From: Hyphomicrobiales bacterium
GTDB lineage: Bacteria > Pseudomonadota > Alphaproteobacteria > Rhizobiales > Rhizobiaceae
Reading direction: 5' to 3'
DNA: 64,000 nt
Assembly (NCBI GenBank): GCA_900470155.1
Contig: UBZT01000010.1
Span: 310,001 to 374,000, forward strand
In this document: positions 1 to 9,279 of the stretch, one piece after another
Layout: each line of letters opens with the position of its first letter
How positions within the stretch are numbered: position 1 is the stretch's first letter
Position numbers and translations under genes: made by a program
Notes under the pieces: generated by a model
Seen by the model: the letters and a program-made list of their open reading frames with translations, nothing else
Database searches by the model: none
Told to the model about the DNA's origin: nothing

Positions 1-303
1 AAATGCACCCTGCTTGGCAGCGAGCTTGGGATTCTTCTCGATCCGATAGAGCGGATATTCCCCGGACCTTTTGAACACCGAGAAGACCGCCTTGTCCCTC
101 AGGTGATCGATCGCGTAGTCGCGCCAATCACCCTCGCCGACCATACGCCCATAGATCCAGAGGATGGCGTCGAGTTCGCGCCTGTGGAAGGTTACGGGCA
201 GAGGGTCGAGTGCTTGACGATACGTCCCCAAATCCACGACGCTTGCGAGCCTTTGATCCGCGCCATCGGTCTCCTGGCGCTGCCCTTCCGGCTGGTCGGT
301 CAT
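1..303 (-). CDS. DUF2794 domain protein (3' end cut by window edge)
   Basis: The minus-strand frame opens with ATG at 303 and stays open to the window edge, giving 101 codons. The visible protein contains the short motifs WRDYAIDHL, AVFSVFKRSG and LYRIEKNPKLAAKQGAF, which I recognise as the DUF2794 family. This is a small cytoplasmic protein family conserved in Rhizobiales with no known function. The N-terminal 30 residues are polar and look disordered. Its stop lies beyond base 1, so the length cannot be given. It follows gbpR on the same strand after about 100 bases. Family assignment is by motif memory and was not searched. Confidence 0.8.
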   Translation of the reverse strand, partial: MTDQPEGQRQETDGADQRLASVVDLGTYRQALDPLPVTFHRRELDAILWIYGRMVGEGDWRDYAIDHLRDKAVFSVFKRSGEYPLYRIEKNPKLAAKQGAF

Positions 304-407
304 CAATGCTCCTCGAAGCTCTCATTCATGACGGATGGATGACAGTGTGCCTGACATGGACGAAATTGCAAGCTTTTCAGGCTACGCGGAATATGGCCGA
401 TGCGCAG

Positions 408-1358
408 TCATAGGCCACGCATCTTCCCGCGAGCGCTGAATTCGCTGAGCAGCAGGTCGCGCAGGCGTGCCGCAATCGGCGACAGGCGCTTACCGGCCAC
501 GGTGATCAGGTGATAGGGCATGACCACGATCGGTACTTCAAGCTTCAGCGAACATAGGCCCGCGGCTGCCGTCTGGCGACAGAGCAGGTCGGAGACTTCG
601 CGCGACATCGGCGCGATTGCATTGGACGCCGCCAGCATCGCGATCATGACCAGAAGCGAGGTCGTATTGACGATATTGGACGGGATAGGGGCACTCTGCT
701 CGATAAAAACACCCTCGACGGCCTGACGCAAAGGCGTGCCCGGCGCTTGCATGACCCAGGGAAAATGCGCCATGTCGGCAATTGCCAGACGATCGACATT
801 GACCAGCGGATGACTTTGGTGGACCACGAGCTCCACCTCTTCCATCATGCCGCCCTCGAGATTGAACTGCCGCGAATCGATGCCGCTGGGAATGCGCCCG
901 AGGACAAAGTCGTACTGACCGGACAAAAGGTCGCGGATCAGTTCGCCGCTCGAGGCCACGTCGACATAGAGATCCGCCGTCTCTGCTTCTCCCTTGAGGA
1001 TCTGTATCGCGGGGACAACGTAGCCAACGGCACCCCCGGTCACGGCACCAACCCGAACCTTCCCAATCAGCCCGCGCTGGATGGCATCGATCTCACGGGC
1101 CGCCTCGCGCATCTCTTCAAGCACATTCTGGGCCCGGCGCGCGAGCGCGCTGCCGACCGCCGTTGGCTCCATGCCCTTTGGCGTGCGGGTGAAGATGGCA
1201 GAACCGACATCGCGTTCGATTTCGCTCAACATCCGCGATGCGGCAGGCTGCGTCAGCGCAAGTGCCTGCGCCGCCAGACTGAGCTGACCGAGCTCTGTGA
1301 TCGAGCGGATCAGGCTCAAATGTTTGGGCTGCAAACGATCAATACGTGTTTCAGACAT
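408..1358 (-). CDS. gbpR: LysR-family regulator GbpR (galactose-binding protein regulator)
   Basis: A 316-residue LysR-type regulator. Residues about 10-70 form the winged helix-turn-helix (SLAAQALALTQPAASRML), and residues about 95-300 form the periplasmic-binding-protein-like effector domain. It is transcribed away from chvE with 171 bases between the two starts. In Agrobacterium the gene in this position, gbpR, controls chvE in response to sugars such as arabinose and galactose, and the arrangement here is the same. LysR regulators normally also repress themselves from a shared operator, and inverted repeats fitting that role lie at 1365-1414. Identity rests on family features plus position. 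Confidence 0.9.
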   Translation of the reverse strand: MSETRIDRLQPKHLSLIRSITELGQLSLAAQALALTQPAASRMLSEIERDVGSAIFTRTPKGMEPTAVGSALARRAQNVLEEMREAAREIDAIQRGLIGKVRVGAVTGGAVGYVVPAIQILKGEAETADLYVDVASSGELIRDLLSGQYDFVLGRIPSGIDSRQFNLEGGMMEEVELVVHQSHPLVNVDRLAIADMAHFPWVMQAPGTPLRQAVEGVFIEQSAPIPSNIVNTTSLLVMIAMLAASNAIAPMSREVSDLLCRQTAAAGLCSLKLEVPIVVMPYHLITVAGKRLSPIAARLRDLLLSEFSARGKMRGL

Positions 1359-1364
1359 AAACTA

Positions 1365-1414
1365 CATATCAACCACGATATGCAGAAAGTCAAAATAATC
1401 ATTTGATCGATATG
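1365..1414. promoter_or_regulatory. Candidate GbpR operator between gbpR and chvE
   Basis: An exact inverted repeat, CATATC-N6-GATATG, occupies 1365-1382, only seven bases upstream of the gbpR start codon. A third GATATG half-site follows at 1409-1414. LysR regulators commonly bind a dyad near their own start and a second half-site nearer the target promoter, so the layout fits joint control of gbpR and chvE. The repeats are seen directly. Binding by GbpR is inferred. Confidence 0.55.
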
Positions 1415-1529
1415 TAGCACACGATAAGACTCGCGGCGGAGCTGGGGTCCGCTACGGTGGTCGCCCGTTCACGATTTCGGCGTGACCAGGAGGACTTGGT
1501 CCCGCATTGTATGACCAGGGAGGTTTACC

Positions 1530-2597
1530 GTGAAGAAATTAGGCACTCTGATTGCGTCTGTCGCAATCGGCATCGCATCTTTTGCACCTGTTGTTTTTGC
1601 ACAGGACAAGGGCACCGTCGGCATTTCGATGCCTACCAAGACCTCGACCCGTTGGATTTCCGACGGCGAGACCATGGAAAAGCTGTTCAAGGAAGCCGGC
1701 TACACGGCAGACCTGCAGTTTGCTGACGACGATATCCCGAACCAGCTGGCTCAGATCGAAAACATGGTCACCAAGGGTGCCAAGGTTCTCGTCATCGGCG
1801 CCATCGACGGCACCACGCTGTCGGACATTCTCCAGAAGGCCGCTGATGCTGGCGTCAAGGTTATCGCCTATGACCGCCTGATCCGCGACTCCGGCAATGT
1901 CGACTATTACGCAACCTTCGACAACTTCCAGGTTGGCGTTCTGCAGGCTACTTCGCTCGTCGAAGGCCTGAAGCTTGACGCTGCAACCGAAGCCAAGAAC
2001 GTTGAGCTGTTCGGCGGTTCGCCGGACGACAACAACGCCTTCTTCTTCTACGATGGCGCAATGTCGGTTCTGCAGCCGCTGATCGACTCCGGCAAGATCG
2101 TCGTGAAGTCCGGCCAGATGGGCATGGACCAGGTCGGTACCCTGCGTTGGGACGGCACCGTCGCCCAGGCTCGCATGGAAAACCTGCTGTCCTCGACCTA
2201 CACCGATGCCAAGGTTGACGGCGTTCTGTCGCCTTACGATGGTCTCTCCATCGGCATCATCTCGGCTCTGAAGGGCGTTGGCTACGGTTCTGGCGACATG
2301 CCGATGCCGGTTGTCACCGGTCAGGACGCCGAGCTGCCGTCGGTCAAGTCGATCCTCGCTGGCGAACAGTATTCGACCGTCTTCAAGGACACTCGCGAAC
2401 TGGCCAAGGTCACCGTCTCGATGGTTGATGCCATCATGGGTGGCAAGGAGCCGGAAGTGAACGACACCAAGACCTACAACAATGGCGTCAAGGTTGTTCC
2501 GTCCTACCTGCTGAAGCCGGTTGCCGTTGACAAGGCCAACATCAAGGATGTCATGGTCACCTCCGGTTACTACACTGCTGAGCAGATCGACAACTGA
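1530..2597 (+). CDS. chvE: Multiple sugar-binding periplasmic protein ChvE
   Basis: A 355-residue periplasmic sugar-binding protein starting with GTG, preceded by a good ribosome site (GGGAGG, 8 bases upstream). Residues 1-24 are a signal peptide with a likely cut after VVFA. The rest is a two-lobed xylose/ribose-type binding protein ([17 protein letters not shown] near the N terminus). In Agrobacterium ChvE binds aldoses such as arabinose, galactose, glucose and xylose, delivers them to the GguAB transporter, and also contacts the VirA sensor to boost virulence induction. Here it heads the sugar operon and is followed by an intrinsic hairpin that could keep its level above that of the transporter. 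Confidence 0.95.
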   Translation: MKKLGTLIASVAIGIASFAPVVFAQDKGTVGISMPTKTSTRWISDGETMEKLFKEAGYTADLQFADDDIPNQLAQIENMVTKGAKVLVIGAIDGTTLSDILQKAADAGVKVIAYDRLIRDSGNVDYYATFDNFQVGVLQATSLVEGLKLDAATEAKNVELFGGSPDDNNAFFFYDGAMSVLQPLIDSGKIVVKSGQMGMDQVGTLRWDGTVAQARMENLLSSTYTDAKVDGVLSPYDGLSIGIISALKGVGYGSGDMPMPVVTGQDAELPSVKSILAGEQYSTVFKDTRELAKVTVSMVDAIMGGKEPEVNDTKTYNNGVKVVPSYLLKPVAVDKANIKDVMVTSGYYTAEQIDN

Positions 2598-2613
2598 TCG
2601 TTCGGATACATGC

Positions 2614-2648
2614 GGGTCCGCGACAACGTCGCGGACCCTTTTTCTTTC
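2614..2648 (+). terminator. Intercistronic stem-loop with T-run after chvE
   Basis: A perfect 11-bp stem (GGGTCCGCGAC with GTCGCGGACCC) with an AAC loop is followed by TTTTTCTTTC. It lies between chvE and gguA in what is otherwise a tight operon. It is probably a partial terminator or 3' stabiliser giving more chvE than ggu message, as is common for binding-protein genes of ABC transporters. Confidence 0.8.
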
Positions 2649-2713
2649 GCATTGAGGGAGCTTGCGCCGCCGACCTGACGTAATTGTCATCGAGCACGCG
2701 CTGGAATCTGCAC

Positions 2714-4249
2714 ATGGACAACATCATTCTCGAGATGCGTGGCATCACCAAGACGTTTCCGGGCGTCAAGGCGCTGAACAACGTCAGTTTCAAGGTGCGC
2801 GAGGGAGAAATCCACGCGCTGGTCGGCGAAAACGGCGCCGGCAAGTCCACGCTCATGAAGGTGCTCAGCGGCGTCTATCCCGCAGGAACCTACGACGGCG
2901 ACATCCATTTTGATGGAGAGGTCCGCCGCTTTTCCACGATCTCCGACAGTGAGCATCTCGGAATCATCATCATCCACCAGGAACTGGCGCTCGTGCCGCT
3001 CCTGTCGATTGCCGAAAACATCTTCCTCGGCAATGAAGTCGCCACCAATGGCGTGATCAAATGGCCCGAGACCTTCGCGCGTACCAAGACGCTGCTGGAA
3101 AAGGTCGGGCTGAAGGATTCGCCGAGCACGCGCATCACCGATATTGGCGTCGGCAAGCAGCAGCTGGTGGAAATCGCCAAGGCGCTGTCGAAGAAGGTGC
3201 GCCTTCTTATTCTCGACGAGCCGACCGCATCGCTCAATGAAACCGATTCGGACGCCCTGCTCACCCTGCTGATGGAATTCCGCAAGCAGGGCATGACCTC
3301 GATCATCATTTCGCACAAGCTCAATGAGATCCGCAAGGTTGCCGACCAGATCACCATCCTGCGCGACGGTGGCACTGTCGAAACGCTGGACTGTCATACC
3401 CAGGATATCGGTGAAGACCGGATCATCAAGGGCATGGTCGGTCGCGACATGGAAGATCGATACCCGCCGCGCACGCCCAATATCGGCAACACGCTGCTTG
3501 AAGTGAAGAACTGGAACGTTTTCCACCAGAACCATCGCGACCGCCAGTTCCTGCACGACGTCAACTTCACCGTGCGTGCCGGCGAAGTCGTCGGCATCGC
3601 GGGCCTGATGGGTGCAGGTCGTACCGAAACGGCCATGAGCATTTTCGGTAAGGCCTGGGGCCACAAGATCACCGGCGACGTCTCGATGCATGGCAAGCCG
3701 GTCGATGTCAGCACGATCCCGAAGGCGATCGAGGCCGGCCTCGCTTACGTGACCGAAGACCGCAAGCATCTTGGCCTGGTGTTGAACAACAACATCAAGG
3801 ACAACACGACGCTTGCCAACCTCAACGCCGTGTCGTCCGCGGGCGTCATCGACGAACGCCAGGAAGCCAAGGTTGCGTCCGACTATCGCCAGAAGCTGCG
3901 TATCCGGTCGCATTCGATCTATCAGGAAGCCGTCAACCTGTCGGGCGGCAATCAGCAGAAGGTCGTTCTGTCGAAGTGGTTGTTCACCAACCCCGAGGTC
4001 CTGATCCTCGATGAACCGACCCGCGGTATCGACGTTGGCGCGAAATTCGAAATCTACACCATCATCAACCAGCTTGCCGCCGAAGGTAAGGGTATCCTGA
4101 TGATCTCATCGGAAATGCCCGAGCTGCTCGGCACCTGCGACCGCATCTATGTGATGAACGAGGGACGCATCGTTGCCGAGCTTTCGAAGGAAGAGGCAAG
4201 TCAGGAGTCCATCATGCGTGCCATCATGCGCTCTGGGGAGAAACACTAA
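2714..4249 (+). CDS. gguA: Sugar ABC transporter ATPase GguA
   Basis: A 511-residue ATPase of the ribose/xylose/galactose importer type with two fused nucleotide-binding domains. The first carries a normal Walker A (GENGAGKST, residues 38-46), the signature [10 protein letters not shown] and Walker [11 protein letters not shown]. The second has the degenerate P-loop usual for this family (GLMGAGRTE) and the signature [11 protein letters not shown] at 2714 is preferred because [15 protein letters not shown] matches family N termini; a TTG at 2684 in the same frame would add ten residues. The stop overlaps the gguB start by one base. It powers uptake of sugars delivered by ChvE. Confidence 0.93.
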   Translation: MDNIILEMRGITKTFPGVKALNNVSFKVREGEIHALVGENGAGKSTLMKVLSGVYPAGTYDGDIHFDGEVRRFSTISDSEHLGIIIIHQELALVPLLSIAENIFLGNEVATNGVIKWPETFARTKTLLEKVGLKDSPSTRITDIGVGKQQLVEIAKALSKKVRLLILDEPTASLNETDSDALLTLLMEFRKQGMTSIIISHKLNEIRKVADQITILRDGGTVETLDCHTQDIGEDRIIKGMVGRDMEDRYPPRTPNIGNTLLEVKNWNVFHQNHRDRQFLHDVNFTVRAGEVVGIAGLMGAGRTETAMSIFGKAWGHKITGDVSMHGKPVDVSTIPKAIEAGLAYVTEDRKHLGLVLNNNIKDNTTLANLNAVSSAGVIDERQEAKVASDYRQKLRIRSHSIYQEAVNLSGGNQQKVVLSKWLFTNPEVLILDEPTRGIDVGAKFEIYTIINQLAAEGKGILMISSEMPELLGTCDRIYVMNEGRIVAELSKEEASQESIMRAIMRSGEKH

Positions 4250-5466
4250 TGGCTATCGACACAAACACAGAAACCCCCAAAGTTTCCGTTGGCGACTATC
4301 TGCGCAAGAACATCCGTGAATACGGCCTACTCTTGGCGCTTGTCGTCATCATGCTGTTCTTCCAGGTGGTCACAGGCGGCGTTCTTCTGCGTCCGGTCAA
4401 CATCACCAACCTGATCCTGCAGAACTCGTTCATCGTCATCATGGCGCTGGGCATGCTGCTGATCATCGTGGCGGGTCATATCGACCTGTCGGTCGGCTCG
4501 ATCGTGGCGCTTGTCGGCGCGCTTTCGGCGATCCTGCTGGTCAAGATGGGCATCCATTTCGCCATCGTCATACCGTTGTGTCTGGTTCTCGGCGGCATGA
4601 TCGGAGCGGCCCAGGGCTACTGGGTCGCCTATCAGAAGATCCCCGCCTTCATCGTCACGCTGGCCGGCATGCTGGTTTTCCGCGGCGTTACCTATCTGGT
4701 CCTGCAGAACCGCCCGATCGGCCCGTTCCCGAAGGACTTCCAGATCCTTTCGACCGGCTTCATCCCGGACGTTCTGTGGTTCCTGGCAAGCGATCCGGCA
4801 ACCGACGTGATCAAGAACTGGACCGCCCTCGTCGTCATCCTGCTGGCCGTTGCCTGGATGGTCTACAACGGCTTCCGTTCGCGCAAGATCAACGCTCAGC
4901 ACGGCTCGGAAAACGAACCTTTCGTGTTCTTCTTCCTGCAGATCGCCGTCATCTCGATTGTCGCGATTTTCCTCGGCTACCAGCTGGCGACCTACAAGGG
5001 TCTGCCGAACGTGCTGGTCATCATGGCCGTGCTGATCGCGCTCTATACCTTCATCACCACCCGCTCGACTGTCGGCCGTCGCATCTTCGCACTCGGCGGC
5101 AATGAAAAGGCGGCCAAGCTCTCGGGTATCAACACCGAACGGCTGACGTTCTACACCTTCGTCAACATGGGCGTGCTGGCAGCGCTCGCTGGCATGATCA
5201 TCGCGGCCCGCCTGAATTCGGCAACGCCGAAGGCTGGTGTCGGCTTCGAACTGGACGTCATCGCGGCCTGCTTTATCGGCGGCGCATCGGCGTCGGGCGG
5301 TGTCGGCAAGATCACCGGCGCGGTCATCGGCGCCTTGATCATGGGTGTCATGAACAACGGCATGTCGATCATGGGTCTCGGCATCGACTACCAGCAGCTG
5401 GTCAAGGGCCTCGTGCTTCTCGCAGCCGTGTATTTCGACGTCTACAACAAGAACAAAGCAGTCTAA
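4249..5466 (+). CDS. gguB: Sugar ABC transporter permease GguB
   Basis: A 405-residue inner-membrane permease of the XylH/RbsC (BPD_transp_2) family. It has about ten hydrophobic segments and the family motifs GHIDLSVGS and FVLGGNEKAA-like (here RIFALGGNEKAAKLSGI). A polar insert near residues 205-225 (SRKINAQHGSENEP) is typical of the longer XylH-type members. ATG overlaps the gguA stop, so the two are translationally coupled. It forms the channel for ChvE-bound sugars, probably as a homodimer with GguA. Confidence 0.93.
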   Translation: MAIDTNTETPKVSVGDYLRKNIREYGLLLALVVIMLFFQVVTGGVLLRPVNITNLILQNSFIVIMALGMLLIIVAGHIDLSVGSIVALVGALSAILLVKMGIHFAIVIPLCLVLGGMIGAAQGYWVAYQKIPAFIVTLAGMLVFRGVTYLVLQNRPIGPFPKDFQILSTGFIPDVLWFLASDPATDVIKNWTALVVILLAVAWMVYNGFRSRKINAQHGSENEPFVFFFLQIAVISIVAIFLGYQLATYKGLPNVLVIMAVLIALYTFITTRSTVGRRIFALGGNEKAAKLSGINTERLTFYTFVNMGVLAALAGMIIAARLNSATPKAGVGFELDVIAACFIGGASASGGVGKITGAVIGALIMGVMNNGMSIMGLGIDYQQLVKGLVLLAAVYFDVYNKNKAV

Positions 5467-5477
5467 GGATCAGGCTT

Positions 5478-6443
5478 ATGTTTCTCTCGCAATTGAAGAC
5501 TGGCGGCGTCATTTGCCGCCAGGGTGACGCTGCACGCCTCGTTCATGGCTTTCAGTCCACCTATGAACTCGCCAAGGCCGCCATCGCCGCCAAGGTATCC
5601 GTCGCAGCGCTGATCGAGCGTCAGGGCCTCGGCGATGCCGTGGACATCGTCGCGCTCGCCGCGGCTGGCAAGCTGGATTGTCCGGTGCGCCATCCGGATG
5701 CGGCCCATATGTACCTCACCGGTACCGGCCTCACCCACACTGGATCCGCTTCGGCGCGCGACAGCATGCATGCCGACACGGTCGGCATGAGCGATTCGAT
5801 GAAGATGTTCCGCATGGGCATCGAGGGCGGCAAGCCCGCGCCTGGCGAAAACGGCGTTCAGCCGGAATGGTTCTACAAGGGCAACGGCTTCAATGCTGTC
5901 GCCCATGGCGATGACCTGATTTCGCCGTCGTTTGCTCTGGATGGCGGCGAAGAGCCGGAAATGGCTGGCTTCTACATCATCGGTGACGATGGCGTCGCGT
6001 ACCGGCTGGGCTTTTCCGTCGCCAACGAGTTTTCCGACCATGTGACGGAAAAGATCAACTACCTCTATCTTGCCCATTCCAAGCTGCGGCCTGCGTCGTT
6101 CAGCCCGGAGCTGCTGGTCGGCGCCCTGCCCGACCATGTCGAAGGCATGTCCCGCATTCTGCGCGACGGCAAGACTGTGTGGGAAAAGCCTTTCCTCTCT
6201 GGGGAAGCCAATATGTCCCACACGATCGCAAACCTGGAGTATCACCATTTCAAGTATGCGCTGTTCTGCCAGCCGGGCGACCTGCACGTGCATATGTACG
6301 GCACGGCAACGCTCTCCGTCGCTGACGGCTTCGTCACGCGGGAAGGCGATGTATTCGAGATCGACGCTCCGCAATTCGGCCTTCCGCTGCGCAACAAGCT
6401 TGTCGTTGCCGCCAAGGAAACGGTTGCCATCCAGATGCTCTGA
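5478..6443 (+). CDS. gguC: GguC / AraD1 family protein (fumarylacetoacetate-hydrolase fold)
   Basis: A 321-residue protein starting 11 bases after gguB. It has the fumarylacetoacetate-hydrolase-type fold region from about residue 85 to the end (AHMYLTGTGLTHTGSA, FYIIGDDGVAYRLGF, SHTIANLEYHHFKY). It is not a transporter part despite its name. Proteins of this family have been grouped as AraD1, proposed dehydratases of 2-keto-3-deoxy sugar acids in oxidative pentose pathways. Here it sits beside an arabinonate-type dehydratase and an alpha-ketoglutarate-semialdehyde dehydrogenase with no other candidate for the step between them. A 2-keto-3-deoxy-L-arabonate dehydratase role is therefore inferred, not shown. 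Confidence 0.85.
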   Translation: MFLSQLKTGGVICRQGDAARLVHGFQSTYELAKAAIAAKVSVAALIERQGLGDAVDIVALAAAGKLDCPVRHPDAAHMYLTGTGLTHTGSASARDSMHADTVGMSDSMKMFRMGIEGGKPAPGENGVQPEWFYKGNGFNAVAHGDDLISPSFALDGGEEPEMAGFYIIGDDGVAYRLGFSVANEFSDHVTEKINYLYLAHSKLRPASFSPELLVGALPDHVEGMSRILRDGKTVWEKPFLSGEANMSHTIANLEYHHFKYALFCQPGDLHVHMYGTATLSVADGFVTREGDVFEIDAPQFGLPLRNKLVVAAKETVAIQML

Positions 6444-6495
6444 GCCTTGCTGGCGCGTTCCGCGCCGGGCTCCCAGATAGAGACAGAGAAACGTC

Positions 6496-8241
6496 ATGAG
6501 CAATTTCAAGCCAGCGGCATGGCCGCGCCAACTCAGGTCACAGCATTGGTATGGCGGAACGTCCCGCGATACGATTTATCACCGTGGCTGGATGAAGAAC
6601 CAGGGCTACCCGCACGACCTCTTCGACGGTCGTCCGGTGATCGGCATCATGAACACCTGGTCCGATCTTACGCCTTGCAACGGCCATCTGCGCGAACTCG
6701 CGGAAAAGGTGAAGGCAGGCATCTGGGAAGCCGGTGGCTTCCCGGTCGAAGTACCGGTCTTCTCCGCCTCGGAAAACACCTTCCGCCCGACAGCAATGAT
6801 GTACCGCAACCTTGCGGCACTCGCCGTTGAGGAAGCGATGCGTGGTCAGCCGATCGACGGCGCCGTTCTGCTCGTCGGCTGTGACAAGACCACGCCATCG
6901 CTTTTGATGGGCGCCGCCTCGACCGATATCCCGACCATCATGGTCACCGGCGGTCCGATGCTCAACGGCTATTTCCGTGGTGAACGCGTCGGCTCCGGCA
7001 CGCATCTGTGGAAGTTCTCCGAAGCCGTCAAGGCGGGCGAGATGACCCAGGAGGAATTCCTCGAAGCCGAAGCCTCAATGTCGCGCTCAACCGGCACCTG
7101 CAACACCATGGGCACCGCCTCGACCATGGCCTCGATGATCGAATCGCTCGGCATGGCACTGTCCGGCAATGCCGCGATCCCGGCCGTTGACAGCCGTCGC
7201 CGCGTCATGGCGCAACTGTCCGGCCGTCGCATCGTGCAGATGGTCAAGGACGACCTGAAGCCCTCCGACATCCTGACCAAGGAAGCCTTCGAAAACGCCA
7301 TCCGCACCAATGGCGCGATCGGCGGCTCGACCAATGCCGTCGTGCATCTTCTTGCCATGGCCGGCCGTGTCGGCATCGACCTGACGCTCGACGATTGGGA
7401 CCGTTGCGGTCGCGACATTCCGACGATCGTCAACCTGATGCCGTCGGGCAAGTACCTGATGGAAGAGTTCTTCTACGCCGGTGGCCTGCCGGTTGTGCTC
7501 AAGCGTCTCGGCGAAGCGGGCAAGTTGCACAAGGATGCGCTGACGGTTTCCGGCACGACGATCTGGGACGAGGTCAAGGACGTTCGCAACTGGAATGAGG
7601 ATGTCATCCTGCCGGTTGAAAACGCTCTCACGCAGCAGGGCGGCATCGCGGTTCTGCGCGGCAATCTCGCACCGAAGGGCTGCGTTCTGAAGCCGTCGGC
7701 AGCCTCCGAGCATCTGTTGAAGCATCGCGGTCGTGCCGTGGTGTTTGAAGACATCGATGACTACAAGGCGAAGATCAACGACGAAGCGCTCGATATCGAC
7801 GAAACCTGCGTCATGGTCCTGAAGAACTGTGGTCCGCGCGGTTATCCGGGCATGGCCGAAGTCGGCAACATGGGTCTGCCGCCGAAGGTCCTGCGCAAGG
7901 GCATCACCGACATGGTGCGGATTTCGGACGCGCGCATGTCCGGCACGGCCTATGGAACGGTTCTATTGCATACATCGCCCGAAGCTGCCCGTGGCGGTCC
8001 GCTGGCGATCGTACGCAACGGCGATTTCATCGAGATCGATGTCGAAGCCCGTCGCGTTCACCTCGACATTTCGGAGGAGGAAATGCAGCGCCGCCTAGCC
8101 GACTGGCGTCCGTCGGTCGAGCCGCCGACCAGCGGTTATGCCCGCATGTTCCATGATCACGTCGAAGGGGCCGATACCGGCGCCGACTTCGACTTCCTCA
8201 AGGGTTGTCGCGGATCTGCCGTCGGCAAGGACTCGCATTGA
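6496..8241 (+). CDS. IlvD/Edd-family sugar-acid dehydratase (L-arabinonate/D-galactonate type)
   Basis: A 581-residue iron-sulfur dehydratase of the IlvD/Edd family. The cluster-binding cysteines are visible at C61 (DLTPCNGH), C129 (VGCDKTTP) and C202 (GTCNTMGT), and the active-site serine at S482 (RMSGTAYG). Spacing between these residues equals that of the structurally known Rhizobium L-arabinonate dehydratase, which also accepts D-fuconate and D-galactonate. It removes water from the sugar acid to give a 2-keto-3-deoxy acid. The surrounding genes for both arabinose and galactose breakdown fit a dual-substrate enzyme. Biosynthetic dihydroxyacid dehydratase (IlvD) is the alternative, made unlikely by the operon. 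Confidence 0.9.
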   Translation: MSNFKPAAWPRQLRSQHWYGGTSRDTIYHRGWMKNQGYPHDLFDGRPVIGIMNTWSDLTPCNGHLRELAEKVKAGIWEAGGFPVEVPVFSASENTFRPTAMMYRNLAALAVEEAMRGQPIDGAVLLVGCDKTTPSLLMGAASTDIPTIMVTGGPMLNGYFRGERVGSGTHLWKFSEAVKAGEMTQEEFLEAEASMSRSTGTCNTMGTASTMASMIESLGMALSGNAAIPAVDSRRRVMAQLSGRRIVQMVKDDLKPSDILTKEAFENAIRTNGAIGGSTNAVVHLLAMAGRVGIDLTLDDWDRCGRDIPTIVNLMPSGKYLMEEFFYAGGLPVVLKRLGEAGKLHKDALTVSGTTIWDEVKDVRNWNEDVILPVENALTQQGGIAVLRGNLAPKGCVLKPSAASEHLLKHRGRAVVFEDIDDYKAKINDEALDIDETCVMVLKNCGPRGYPGMAEVGNMGLPPKVLRKGITDMVRISDARMSGTAYGTVLLHTSPEAARGGPLAIVRNGDFIEIDVEARRVHLDISEEEMQRRLADWRPSVEPPTSGYARMFHDHVEGADTGADFDFLKGCRGSAVGKDSH

Positions 8242-8260
8242 TCTCTTAAACTGACCCTGG

Positions 8261-8283
8261 AAGCGCGCCTCACCGGCGCGCTT
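8261..8283. other. Intercistronic stem-loop
   Basis: A 9-bp perfect stem (AAGCGCGCC/GGCGCGCTT) with a TCACC loop lies in the 74-base gap before the sugar dehydrogenase gene. It has no T-run, so it is more likely a message-stabilising hairpin or weak pause than a terminator. Confidence 0.5.
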
Positions 8284-8315
8284 CATTCCATTGAACATTA
8301 CAGGATGAGCAGGCT

Positions 8316-9251
8316 ATGACCTCTTCTCAGAAGATTGCGCTGGCACTGGCCGGCGTTGGCAAGATCGCCCGCGACCAGCACATTCCCTCGGTTGAAAACG
8401 GCGGTGATTTCACCATCAAGGCGGCCATCAGCCGCAACGGCAAGATCGACAGCGCCGAAAATTTCGAAAGCTACGAGAAGTTTATCGAGGCCCGTGGCGA
8501 TATTCGTGCGATCTCGCTGTGCACGCCGCCGGAAGTGCGCTTCGACATGGCCAAGAAGGCCATCGCTGAAGGTCTGGATGTGCTGCTGGAAAAGCCGCCG
8601 GCTGCAACGATCGGTGAAGCGCAGGCGCTGGCTGAACTGGCCCATGCTGCCGGCGTCACCCTGTTTGCCACCTGGCATTCGCGTTTTGCCAATGGCGTCG
8701 AACCAGCCCGCGAATGGCTGCTGGGCAAAACGATCAGCAAGATCGAGATCACCTGGAAGGAAGACGTGCGCCGCTGGCATCCGGGCCAGGCGTGGATCTG
8801 GGAAGCCGGTGGTTTCGGCGTGTTCGATCCGGGCATCAATGCCCTGTCGATCCTGACCGCGATCATCCCCGGCCAGACCATTGTCGAAAAGGCCCTGCTG
8901 CACTTCCCGGAAAATCGCCAGCAGCCGATCGCTGCCAGCTTGATGATGAAAAGTGCCGCCGGCGCTCCGATCACCGCCGAATTCGACTGGCGCCAGGAAG
9001 GCCCACAGACCTGGGATATCGTCGTCGAGACGGATCAGGGCACCTTGCGCCTCGCAAAAGGCGGCGCCGAACTCTATATAGACGGCAAGCAGGCGATCGA
9101 AGGTCCGGACCGCGAATACGCCCGCATCTATGACCGATTTGCCGACCTCATCCGCACCCGCCAAAGCGACGCGGATTTCCAACCTCTCCGGCTCGTCGCA
9201 GACGCCTTCCTCACAGGCGAACGCCGTATCGTCGAGCCCTTCGTCGAATAA
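8316..9251 (+). CDS. L-arabinose / D-galactose 1-dehydrogenase (Gfo/Idh/MocA family)
   Basis: A 311-residue oxidoreductase. The N-terminal Rossmann domain has AGVGKIARDQHIP at residues 12-24 and the catalytic-lysine motif LEKPP (K93). The C-terminal substrate domain carries WKEDVRRWHPGQ and GGFGVFDPGINALS. These motifs closely match my memory of AraA of Azospirillum, an NAD(P)-dependent L-arabinose 1-dehydrogenase that also oxidises D-galactose to the lactone. It is the likely first step after uptake by ChvE-GguAB. The lactonase that would normally follow is not encoded here, so hydrolysis is spontaneous or done by an enzyme elsewhere. Confidence 0.9.
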   Translation: MTSSQKIALALAGVGKIARDQHIPSVENGGDFTIKAAISRNGKIDSAENFESYEKFIEARGDIRAISLCTPPEVRFDMAKKAIAEGLDVLLEKPPAATIGEAQALAELAHAAGVTLFATWHSRFANGVEPAREWLLGKTISKIEITWKEDVRRWHPGQAWIWEAGGFGVFDPGINALSILTAIIPGQTIVEKALLHFPENRQQPIAASLMMKSAAGAPITAEFDWRQEGPQTWDIVVETDQGTLRLAKGGAELYIDGKQAIEGPDREYARIYDRFADLIRTRQSDADFQPLRLVADAFLTGERRIVEPFVE

Positions 9252-9279
9252 TTTCGACTTCTATTGAAAGGATTGCCCA

